Shown piece by piece: positions 1 through 4,512 of a stretch of 5,033 nt of DNA (position 1 is its first letter; each line of letters begins with the position of its first letter). Below the pieces are notes generated by a model that saw only the letters and a program-made list of their open reading frames with translations, had not been told where the DNA came from and did not search any database. The position numbers and the translations under genes are program-made. Origin of the DNA: Candidatus Altimarinota bacterium. GTDB lineage: Bacteria > Patescibacteriota > Gracilibacteria > UM-FILTER-43-11. The stretch is from assembly GCA_029934675.1 (NCBI GenBank), contig JAOZLT010000115.1:1-5033 (forward strand), read 5' to 3'.

Positions 1-228
1 TGACATTTTCTTGGATCCGACGTATCTACCTATAAGAATTATAGCGAAGATATAGCATCTAAAATTGATGCGTCAATAGCTAAGATTATAAAAGATGCAG
101 AATATGTAACTGAAAAACTTATTAATGATAATAAGGAATTAGTACATAAGATTGCTGAAGCGCTACTTGATAAAGAAGTTTTGAATGAGAGTGAGTTTAA
201 TGCTTTTTTTAAGAAAACGAAGAAATAA
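1..228 (+). CDS. ftsH: FtsH ATP-dependent zinc metalloprotease, C-terminal fragment (5' end outside window)
   Basis: FtsH is a membrane-anchored AAA+ protease (peptidase family M41) that degrades misfolded membrane proteins and short-lived regulators. Only the last 74 residues are visible, in frame 1 from position 4 to the TAA at 226-228. They start with HFLGSDVS and continue through NYSEDIASKID, then a helical stretch ending KIAEALLDKEVLNESEF. This matches the conserved end of the M41 domain, where FLGRD is followed by a YSEE-like motif and an acidic and basic helix, and closes with the usual lysine-rich tail. The AAA module, the HEXXH zinc site and the membrane segments lie upstream, outside the window. 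The first in-frame codon (1-3) is TGA. Either a frameshift or a stop therefore sits at the edge; see the finding at 1-18. Identity is recognised from motifs, not from a search. Confidence 0.85.
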
Positions 229-266
229 TTCGTATTGAATATTTGCTACTTAATATTTATTATTTT

Positions 267-704
267 ATGAATAAAGTTAAATTCAAATCACCTGCCAACA
301 TAACAATCCCAGCGTCTAAAGTTATTGAAAAAACTGATGTAAGCAATCTTTCTCAGTCACCTGAAGGCTTTGGACAATTGCCTATAGATATTTTGGAGAA
401 TGAAAAGGAGATACTGGTTATGACTCCTATCGCGGGTGTGGATTTAGATCAAACCGAAATAATCATAACCAATGATGTACTAACTATACGAGGAGAGAGG
501 CAGACTGACTTGAGCGGGTTTGAATTCAAAAAAAGAGATTATTATGTACAAGAATGTTTTTGGGGAAGGTTTTCCCGCTCAATCATTCTTCCAGCCAATG
601 TGGATTCAAATAAAATTGAAGCATCTCAAAGAGATCATGTTCTATATATAAGAATTCCTAAAAAATCAGCTATTCAGATGAGAATTGTGAGGATTAAATC
701 ATGA
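267..704 (+). CDS. hsp20: Hsp20/alpha-crystallin family small heat-shock protein
   Basis: A small heat-shock protein, an ATP-independent holdase that binds unfolding proteins and normally forms oligomers in the cytoplasm. It has 145 residues from the ATG at 267. Residues 1-37 are a variable N-terminal arm. Residues about 38-131 form the alpha-crystallin domain: GQLPIDILENEKEILV, then the conserved PIAGVDLD (54-61), a VLTIRGER strand (71-78), YYVQECFWGRFSRSIILP (92-109), and HVLYIRIPKK (124-133). The usual A-x-x-x-x-GVL motif is altered to ASQRDHVL, so the Gly is replaced by His. The tail MRIVRIKS may supply an I-x-I-like motif. The frame stays open to a TTG at 243 (eight residues earlier), but that extension is hydrophobic and lacks a ribosome-binding site, so the ATG is preferred. 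The gene begins 38 bp after ftsH, so the two may be cotranscribed as a proteostasis pair. No CIRCE-type heat-shock operator is visible. The stop is TGA, the only one among the complete genes here. Confidence 0.9.
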   Translation: MNKVKFKSPANITIPASKVIEKTDVSNLSQSPEGFGQLPIDILENEKEILVMTPIAGVDLDQTEIIITNDVLTIRGERQTDLSGFEFKKRDYYVQECFWGRFSRSIILPANVDSNKIEASQRDHVLYIRIPKKSAIQMRIVRIKS

Positions 705-724
705 TTTGACATCTCAGGTCTTAT

Positions 725-766
725 GTTTCAAGTTTCAAGTCTCAAGTCTCAAGTCTCAAGTCTCAC
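725..766. repeat. Heptanucleotide tandem repeat GTYTCAA, 6 units
   Basis: Six head-to-tail 7-bp units fill this spacer: GTTTCAA twice, GTCTCAA three times and GTCTCAC once. The spacer between hsp20 and galU is otherwise unremarkable. The T-to-C change splits the array into an older and a newer half, as expected from unit duplication. An exact inverted unit, TTGAGAC, follows at 781-787. Confidence 0.9.
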
Positions 767-793
767 GTTACTTATTGTATTTGAGACATGAGA
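754..793 (+). other. Stem-loop formed by repeat units upstream of galU
   Basis: TCTCAAGTCTCA (754-765) is complementary to TGAGACATGAGA (782-793) with one mismatch in twelve, leaving a 16-nt AT-rich loop. It lies 15 bp before the galU ATG. No T-tract follows, so it does not look like an intrinsic terminator. It could affect the galU leader mRNA, or it may simply result from an inverted repeat unit. Confidence 0.5.
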
Positions 794-808
794 TTAACAT
801 AAGTTAAT

Positions 809-1612
809 ATGAAAATAAGAAAAGTAGTATTACCGGTAGCGGGTGTGGGTACAAGATTTTTGCCTGCAACCAAAGTAGTTCCAAAAGAGCTTCTGCCTAT
901 TGCTGATAAACCTGTAATCCAGTATTTGGTTGAAGAGGCAGTACTAAGTGGTATTGAGGAAATCATATTTGTAATATCTAAAGGGAAGGAACTTATAAAA
1001 GATCATTTTTCTCATCATCCGGAGCTTGAAGCACTACTGAAGAGTAGAGGAAAGGAGTATCTTCTAGATAAAGTGAATCCAATTCATAAAATGGCGAATT
1101 TTAAGTATGTATATCAGGATGAGCCACTTGGAGATGGCCATGCGGTATTGATGGCAGAAAAGGAGGTAGGTGATGAACCTTTTGTTGTTCTTTTTGGTGA
1201 TGATATTGTTAAAAATGATGTACCTGCAACCAAGCAATTAATAGAGAAATTTACTGGTGAAAGTATCTTGGCTGTCGAACGTGTGCCAAAAGATAAAATA
1301 AGTATGTATGGAGTAATTAAGCCTATTAATCAGGATGGTAAATTGTATGAAGTAGGAGAATTGATAGAAAAACCAAGTGCGGAGGAAGCACCTAGTGATT
1401 TAGGTATAATAGGTAAATATGTATGTCCGCCTGAGATATTTGATGCAATAAAACAATCTAAATCCAGCAAAGATGGTGAATTAAGGCTAATTGACGGATT
1501 TATGAAGCTGATGGAGAGCCAGAAGGTCTGGGCAGTTGAGATAGATGGAGAGAGATTTGATACTGGGAATCCTGCAGGGCTAGCCGCTGCATCGATTGCA
1601 TATTTACAATAA
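809..1612 (+). CDS. galU: UTP--glucose-1-phosphate uridylyltransferase (UDP-glucose pyrophosphorylase)
   Basis: GalU makes UDP-glucose and pyrophosphate from UTP and glucose 1-phosphate in the cytoplasm, supplying cell-surface polysaccharide and glycolipid synthesis. It has 267 residues, slightly shorter than the roughly 290-300 typical of the family. The nucleotide-binding signature VAGVGTRFLPATKVVPKELLP spans residues 10-30. Other hallmarks in order are the Q-x-x-PLGDGHAV motif (103-113), the metal-binding GDD in VLFGDDI (128-133), MYGVIKP (166-172), the sugar-phosphate-contacting EKPS (187-190), GELRLIDG (223-230) in place of the usual GEIQLTD, and FDTGNPAGLAAA (250-261), equivalent to the family's YDIGNKLGY. 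The ATG at 809 directly precedes the first beta strand, so it is the natural start. No Shine-Dalgarno sequence precedes it. A related glucose-1-phosphate nucleotidyltransferase specificity cannot be excluded, but the motif set is that of GalU. It is separated from its neighbours by repeat-rich spacers. Confidence 0.93.
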   Translation: MKIRKVVLPVAGVGTRFLPATKVVPKELLPIADKPVIQYLVEEAVLSGIEEIIFVISKGKELIKDHFSHHPELEALLKSRGKEYLLDKVNPIHKMANFKYVYQDEPLGDGHAVLMAEKEVGDEPFVVLFGDDIVKNDVPATKQLIEKFTGESILAVERVPKDKISMYGVIKPINQDGKLYEVGELIEKPSAEEAPSDLGIIGKYVCPPEIFDAIKQSKSSKDGELRLIDGFMKLMESQKVWAVEIDGERFDTGNPAGLAAASIAYLQ

Positions 1613-1618
1613 TGACCA

Positions 1619-1636
1619 ATTTTGAATAACCAAAAT
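1619..1636 (+). terminator. Weak AT-rich hairpin just after galU
   Basis: ATTTTG (1619-1624) and CAAAAT (1631-1636) form a 6-bp stem with the 6-nt loop AATAAC, starting 7 bp after the galU stop. Only a short T run follows. It is a poor match to a classical intrinsic terminator and is recorded only because it is the nearest hairpin to the end of the gene. Confidence 0.2.
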
Positions 1637-1640
1637 GATA

Positions 1641-1668
1641 TTTCTGATTTCTGATTTCTCATTTCTGA
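1641..1668. repeat. Heptanucleotide tandem repeat TTTCTGA, 4 units
   Basis: Four contiguous 7-bp units: TTTCTGA, TTTCTGA, TTTCTCA, TTTCTGA. It is the first of three different 7-bp-period arrays in the 262-bp galU to TPR-gene spacer. The spacer contains no credible coding region. Confidence 0.85.
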
Positions 1669-1673
1669 TTTAA

Positions 1674-1744
1674 TTCATAATTGATAATTCATAACTCATA
1701 ATTCATACCTGTCCCGCAGTAGGCGTGGAACTCATAATTCATAA
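1674..1744. repeat. Heptanucleotide tandem repeat TTCATAA, 7 units, interrupted by a GC-rich insert
   Basis: Five units at 1674-1708 (TTCATAA, TTGATAA, TTCATAA, CTCATAA, TTCATAC) and two more at 1731-1744 (CTCATAA, TTCATAA). Between them lies a 22-bp GC-rich block (1709-1730). CTCATAATTCATA occurs on both sides of the block (1695-1707 and 1731-1743). That is compatible either with an insertion that duplicated its target or simply with the array itself. Confidence 0.85.
1709..1730. other. 22-bp GC-rich hairpin insert within the TTCATAA array
   Basis: The block contains TCCCGC (1712-1717) and GCGTGGA (1723-1729). These pair as TCC-CGC with GCG-T-GGA, leaving one bulged T and the 5-nt loop AGTAG. 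Its composition contrasts sharply with the AT-only repeats on either side. It is too short to be a transposon; a small palindromic repeat unit is the likelier explanation. Confidence 0.5.
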
Positions 1745-1756
1745 TTGTTGTATCAA

Positions 1757-1777
1757 TTTTGAATTTCCAATTTCCAA
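1757..1777. repeat. Short heptanucleotide run TTTTGAA/TTTCCAA, 3 units
   Basis: Three 7-bp units in phase: TTTTGAA, TTTCCAA, TTTCCAA. The array is short and could be chance in AT-rich DNA, but its period matches the other arrays in the window. Confidence 0.5.
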
Positions 1778-1795
1778 ATAATTTAGATTAAATAG

Positions 1796-1801
1796 TATAA
1801 T
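1796..1801 (+). promoter_or_regulatory. Candidate -10 element (TATAAT) for the TPR gene
   Basis: A perfect TATAAT hexamer lies after the heptamer arrays and 73 bp before the TPR-gene ATG. The best -35 candidate, TTTCCA at 1771-1776, has a 19-bp spacer, longer than ideal, and comes from the repeat itself. Transcription would start near 1808 and give a leader of about 67 nt. Confidence 0.35.
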
Positions 1802-1874
1802 GCCACAAAAAAGCCTTGATTGTCTTTGAAAAATTAAGTAAATTATCTTGAGATTAGAGAGAAAATAGAGTAGA

Positions 1875-2567
1875 ATGAAAAGACATCAATTAATTAATGA
1901 AAAACAAATGCTAAAAGATAAAGATGATTCTAATTATCCAGTACACATCCTTTCCGCTTTAGAAAAAATTGAAAATCTGAAGTTGAATGGTGAACATGAG
2001 AAATCTATTAAAGAGGCTCAGAAGCTTTTGTGTGACGATCCTAACTGCATAGCGGCCCTAGAGGAAATTGCAGATAATTATGTATCTTTGGATCAATTTG
2101 ACCGTGCTGAAAAAGCCGCTAACCATGCACTTAAACTTGATAAAAATAGTTATACTGGATATTACATCTTAGGTTTTTTAGATTCTCATCGACAAGAATG
2201 GGCAAAGGCCATAAAAAACCTCACAAAAGCTAATGAATTACGTCCGAATAATCCAGAAATCCTCCGATGCTTAGGATGGGCAATATTTAATGCTAATAAA
2301 AGAAGCCAAGGTATTGTTATTTTAGAACGTGCTTTAAATCTAGATACTGAAAGTAGTCTGACATTATGTGACCTAGGAATCTGTTATCTGCAAATAAAGA
2401 GCTTTGATAAAGCGGTAGAACTACTTAAAAAAGCTTCGGATATAGACCCTGACAATAAACGAGTACAAGAATGTTACATAGCTGCTAAAGGTTTTAGTGA
2501 AAGATACACAACCCTCATCAAAAAACCTACCAAACGCAGAATACCACAAAGGAAATCTTTTGGATAA
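1875..2567 (+). CDS. Tetratricopeptide-repeat (TPR) protein of unknown specific role
   Basis: This 230-residue soluble protein consists mostly of TPR motifs, helix-turn-helix scaffolds that bind other proteins. About five repeats can be traced at residues 27-58, 59-92, 93-126, 127-160 and 161-194. They show the usual pattern of small residues at TPR positions 8 and 20 and proline near position 32, as in DDPN (54-57), LRPNNPE (122-128) and DIDPDN (189-194). Residues 1-25 are charged and non-repetitive. The last 20 residues form a basic tail (KKPTKRRIPQRK) that could bind nucleic acid or membrane phospholipid. No signal peptide or membrane segment is visible, so it is probably cytoplasmic. A weak purine-rich AGAG lies 4 bp before the ATG. 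The gene is flanked by long spacers and is probably monocistronic. The TPR assignment is firm; the binding partner cannot be read from the sequence. Confidence 0.85.
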   Translation: MKRHQLINEKQMLKDKDDSNYPVHILSALEKIENLKLNGEHEKSIKEAQKLLCDDPNCIAALEEIADNYVSLDQFDRAEKAANHALKLDKNSYTGYYILGFLDSHRQEWAKAIKNLTKANELRPNNPEILRCLGWAIFNANKRSQGIVILERALNLDTESSLTLCDLGICYLQIKSFDKAVELLKKASDIDPDNKRVQECYIAAKGFSERYTTLIKKPTKRRIPQRKSFG

Positions 2568-2579
2568 AAAATCAAATGT

Positions 2580-2593
2580 GAAGACATCTCTTC
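2580..2593 (+). other. Small hairpin after the TPR gene
   Basis: GAAGA (2580-2584) pairs with TCTTC (2589-2593) around the 4-nt loop CATC, 12 bp after the TPR-gene stop. There is no following T-tract, so a terminator function is doubtful. Confidence 0.25.
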
Positions 2594-2636
2594 GCCTTGA
2601 AACTACATTCCTTACGTAGCTGAAGCTCTTTTGAGG

Positions 2637-2648
2637 TTACAATTGTAA
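2637..2648. promoter_or_regulatory. 12-bp perfect palindrome TTACAATTGTAA
   Basis: A perfect dyad in the spacer upstream of the RibL-like gene, 111 bp before its ATG. It has the size of a dimeric repressor site and shares the ACAAT/ATTGT half-sites with a second palindrome at 2685-2695. In AT-rich DNA such dyads also occur by chance, so an operator role is a guess. Confidence 0.2.
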
Positions 2649-2684
2649 TAGAGGTGTTATGAAGACAGAGTAGAGTAATTTACG

Positions 2685-2695
2685 ACAATAATTGT
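2685..2695. promoter_or_regulatory. 11-bp palindrome ACAATAATTGT
   Basis: The half-sites ACAAT and ATTGT around a central A repeat the core of the palindrome at 2637-2648. The two centres are 47-48 bp apart, between four and five helical turns. Both lie upstream of the candidate -10 element of the RibL-like gene. Confidence 0.2.
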
Positions 2696-2744
2696 TTCAA
2701 TTTTTGAAGTTAGATTTTTTATTTTAAAAACACTCTCAAAAGGG

Positions 2745-2750
2745 TAAAAT
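2745..2750 (+). promoter_or_regulatory. Candidate -10 element (TAAAAT) for the RibL-like gene
   Basis: TAAAAT, preceded by GGG, lies 9 bp before the ATG at 2760, so transcription would start within a few bases of the start codon and the mRNA would be nearly leaderless. The expected -35 position (around 2722-2727) is only TTTTAA. The assignment rests on similarity to the GTATAAT boxes before the TPR gene and ftsX. Confidence 0.3.
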
Positions 2751-2759
2751 AAGCTCATC

Positions 2760-3161
2760 ATGACCAATAAAAAATCAATTAAAGTAATAGGTTTTGGTAC
2801 ATTTGACGGTTTGCACCCTGGTCATTTGAGTTATATAAAACAATTGCGAAACCTTGGTGATGAGGTTTGTGTAATAGTGGCGCGTGATTGCAATGTAAAA
2901 AACCTCAAATGCCGTCTACCGAGATATGATGAAAAAAATAGAATGAAGGAGATTAAAGATACCAGTCTTGCTGACCATGTACTTTTAGGTGATAAAAATG
3001 ATTTTTACAAATGCATTTCCGATTACAGCCCTGATATAATTGGACTGGGATATGATCAGAGAGCGGATATAGATGAATTAAAAAAAATATTCCCTGAGAT
3101 TGAGATTAAACGACTTGAAGCGTTTGAGCCTGAGAGGAATAAATCGAGCCTATTGAAATAA
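2760..3161 (+). CDS. RibL-type nucleotidyltransferase, probable FAD synthase
   Basis: A 133-residue protein of the HIGH-motif nucleotidyltransferase superfamily. Residues 10-22 read IGFGTFDGLHPGH, with the HxGH catalytic motif as H19-P20-G21-H22. They are followed by YIKQLRNLGDEVCVIVARD, LLGD (75-78) and the signature GLGYDQ (95-100). The C-terminal NKSSLL (127-132) is in the place of the phosphate-binding serine motif. The ARD, LGD and GYDQ combination is that of the archaeal RibL family, which adenylylates FMN to FAD using ATP or a related nucleotide. Glycerol-3-phosphate cytidylyltransferase (TagD/GCT) has a similar length, but its RTxGIST motif is absent. The ATG lies directly before the first beta strand. 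No Shine-Dalgarno sequence is visible. The gene stands alone between two long spacers, with no other riboflavin gene here. The superfamily is certain; FAD synthase activity is inferred. Confidence 0.8.
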   Translation: MTNKKSIKVIGFGTFDGLHPGHLSYIKQLRNLGDEVCVIVARDCNVKNLKCRLPRYDEKNRMKEIKDTSLADHVLLGDKNDFYKCISDYSPDIIGLGYDQRADIDELKKIFPEIEIKRLEAFEPERNKSSLLK

Positions 3162-3221
3162 TTGAAGCTCGTATCCATACACTCAAACGCACACGACTGT
3201 CCCGTCATTTCGTGTCGATTA

Positions 3222-3250
3222 CTCCTCACCTGAGGGTGGGGAAATTTTTA
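3222..3250. repeat. Palindromic repeat element, left copy (inverted)
   Basis: This block contains the mini-hairpin CCTC-ACCT-GAGG (3224-3235) followed by GTGGGGAAATTTTTA. Read on the minus strand it matches the right copy at 3276-3302, with transitions and short length differences. The 244-bp spacer 3162-3405 that holds it has no credible gene and is clearly richer in GC than its surroundings. Confidence 0.6.
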
Positions 3251-3275
3251 GTATTACTAAGTATTGCAGTATACA

Positions 3276-3302
3276 TAAAATTTCCCATCCTTGAATAAGG
3301 AG
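3276..3302. repeat. Palindromic repeat element, right copy
   Basis: TAAAATTTCCCATCC leads into the mini-hairpin TCCTT-GAAT-AAGGA (3288-3301). This is the mirror image of the left copy, and the two copies can form a long imperfect stem closing on 25 bp (3251-3275). That loop includes the palindromes TAGTATTACTA (3249-3259) and GTATAC (3269-3274). Confidence 0.6.
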
Positions 3303-3303
3303 G

Positions 3304-3350
3304 TGCCCTCAACTTGTCGAGGGAGGTGGTCGAGACAGGGCATTAGTTTT
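3304..3350 (+). terminator. GC-rich hairpin with T-tract, possible terminator
   Basis: TGCCCT (3304-3309) pairs with AGGGCA (3337-3342). An alternative inner stem, CCCTC (3306-3310) with GAGGG (3319-3323), competes with it. TTAGTTTTTG follows immediately. This is the best terminator-like structure after the RibL-like gene, though it lies about 145 bp past the stop. It may instead be a third segment of the palindromic repeat cluster. Confidence 0.35.
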
Positions 3351-3353
3351 TGT

Positions 3354-3381
3354 TTGAGCATACTGGAGTTTAAGGTATAAT
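3354..3381 (+). promoter_or_regulatory. Promoter for ftsX (TTGAGC, 16 bp, TATAAT)
   Basis: A perfect -10 hexamer TATAAT (3376-3381) lies 16 bp after TTGAGC (3354-3359), which matches four of six bases of the sigma-70 -35 consensus. Transcription would begin near 3388, about 18 nt before the ftsX ATG. This is the best-formed promoter in the window. Confidence 0.55.
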
Positions 3382-3405
3382 CAAATCGATATAAAAACAA
3401 AAAGA

Positions 3406-4395
3406 ATGAAAGGAATACTGGGACATTTTAGGAAAAGCGGTCTTGAGAAGAAAGTTATCTGGCTTGAGCGGGTTTTGGCGAATGGCTGGCAGAATCTAAT
3501 GCGCAATAAACTTTTAACAATTGCAACTACTCTGATAATTGCACTTATATTTTTTGTATTTAATCTAATTTTAGCTCTGAGTTATGCAAGTGACTCCGTA
3601 ATACTTTCGATTGGAAGAAAAATAGATATTCGTGTGGAAGTGATGTCAAACGTGGAAAATTATACTATTCAAAACCTCGTAAATAAATTAAAAGAAATGC
3701 CTGATGTGAATGAAGTTATTTTTATAAGCAAGGAAGATGCATTAAAGAACTTTGGCTCTAAATATCCAAATGTTATTTCCTTTCTTGATAACAATAATCT
3801 CCAAAATCCCCTGCCAAATGTCATACGTATTGTAGGACAGGATGTTTCCGTAAACGATCATATTATAAATTATTTAGAGGGTGATGAATTTGCTAGAATT
3901 ATAAATCAGCAAAAGCTGGAAAATGATGTCGGACAGAAAAGCAGGAATGAAAAAGTTCTTAATATCACCCAATTTATTAAGAAAATTGGATTATGGCTTA
4001 ATATTGTTTTTGCGTTCGTAGCAATTCTAATTATCTTTAACAGTATCAATATCAATATCCACACTCATCGTCATGAAATCAATATTATGCAACTTGTTGG
4101 GGCAAATAAAAACTTTATACGTGGAGGTCATTTATTTGAGGGGATAATCTATGCCGTGCTTGCACTTATACTCAGCATGATATTTGCGCGCCTCACTTTG
4201 CTTTATTTAAGTAAGAATTTAATCGGCATAATCACTAACGAAAGTTTACTTGTGGGTCTAAATGCAATATTACTGCATTTTGAAGATAATTTTTTACTTA
4301 CCCTTACATGGCAGTTTTTTGGCGCAATGGCGGCTGGCTTGTTAAGTAGCTTTATGGCTATTGAGTTATATTTGAGGAGAAAATTTTCGTTCTAA
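3406..4395 (+). CDS. ftsX: Cell-division protein FtsX (ABC-transporter-like permease)
   Basis: FtsX is the membrane subunit of the FtsEX complex, which uses ATP hydrolysis by FtsE to activate peptidoglycan hydrolases at the division site. It has 329 residues and the family topology: a cytoplasmic N-terminus, TM1 at about 37-60, an extracellular domain of about 130 residues, TM2 at 194-216, TM3 at 243-267 and TM4 at 297-321, then a short basic tail (RRKFSF). Family landmarks include NPLPNVIRI (134-142) in the extracellular domain, ISKEDALKNF (107-116), and HRHEINIMQLVGANKNFIRGGHLFEG (221-246), the FtsE-contacting loop and start of TM3. The ATG at 3406 lies behind a good promoter, with only a weak purine-rich AAAGA before it. 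FtsE is usually encoded directly upstream, but here the nearest upstream gene is the RibL-like one. recO follows after 63 bp and is probably cotranscribed. Confidence 0.93.
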   Translation: MKGILGHFRKSGLEKKVIWLERVLANGWQNLMRNKLLTIATTLIIALIFFVFNLILALSYASDSVILSIGRKIDIRVEVMSNVENYTIQNLVNKLKEMPDVNEVIFISKEDALKNFGSKYPNVISFLDNNNLQNPLPNVIRIVGQDVSVNDHIINYLEGDEFARIINQQKLENDVGQKSRNEKVLNITQFIKKIGLWLNIVFAFVAILIIFNSININIHTHRHEINIMQLVGANKNFIRGGHLFEGIIYAVLALILSMIFARLTLLYLSKNLIGIITNESLLVGLNAILLHFEDNFLLTLTWQFFGAMAAGLLSSFMAIELYLRRKFSF

Positions 4396-4411
4396 TCTCA
4401 TGTTGTTTATC
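4396..4411. repeat. Inverted copy of the recO 12-bp repeat, just after the ftsX stop
   Basis: TCTCATGTTGTT (4396-4407) is the exact reverse complement of repeat unit 3, AACAACATGAGA (4477-4488). Its last 14 bases (4398-4411) are perfectly complementary to 4497-4510, which includes the last recO ATG. It begins on the base after the ftsX TAA. In the ftsX-recO mRNA it could pair with several of the repeat units in different registers. Confidence 0.75.
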
Positions 4412-4452
4412 CGCTCTTTGGGCCGTTTATCAGGTAGTTACTCAAGTTGTTT

Positions 4453-4512
4453 AACCACATGATTAACCACATGAAAAACAACATGAGAAACAACATGATA
4501 AACAACATGAAA
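4453..4512. repeat. 12-bp tandem repeat AACMACATGANA, 5 units, spanning the recO start
   Basis: Five contiguous units are present: AACCACATGATT, AACCACATGAAA, AACAACATGAGA, AACAACATGATA, AACAACATGAAA. Each contains one ATG, all in the recO frame, because 12 bp equals four codons. The C-to-A change separates the first two units from the last three. Confidence 0.95.

Noticed and set aside
235..263. TTGAAT, 17 bp, TATTAT as an hsp20 promoter
   Set aside because: Spacing is ideal, but transcription would start at or just after the ATG at 267, leaving no start codon at the 5' end of the message.
1..704. UGA recoded as an amino acid (codes 4 or 25)
   Set aside because: No complete gene here uses in-frame TGA as sense, and hsp20 ends at a TGA just where its family ends; reading through would enter the heptamer repeats.
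772..966. Minus-strand open frame of 64 codons
   Set aside because: It overlaps the start of galU and its spacer, has no family features, and is a shadow of the real coding strand.
1330..1662. Minus-strand open frame of 110 codons
   Set aside because: It is antisense to the galU C-terminal half; its serine-rich translation is typical of a shadow frame.
1641..1744. CRISPR array
   Set aside because: Units are 7 bp and directly adjacent, with no spacers; the single GC-rich block is one insertion, not a series.
3260..3360. Short minus-strand frame of about 28 codons through the palindromic repeat
   Set aside because: It lies wholly in the repeat and hairpin region, is very short and resembles no protein; it is read-through of repeat DNA.
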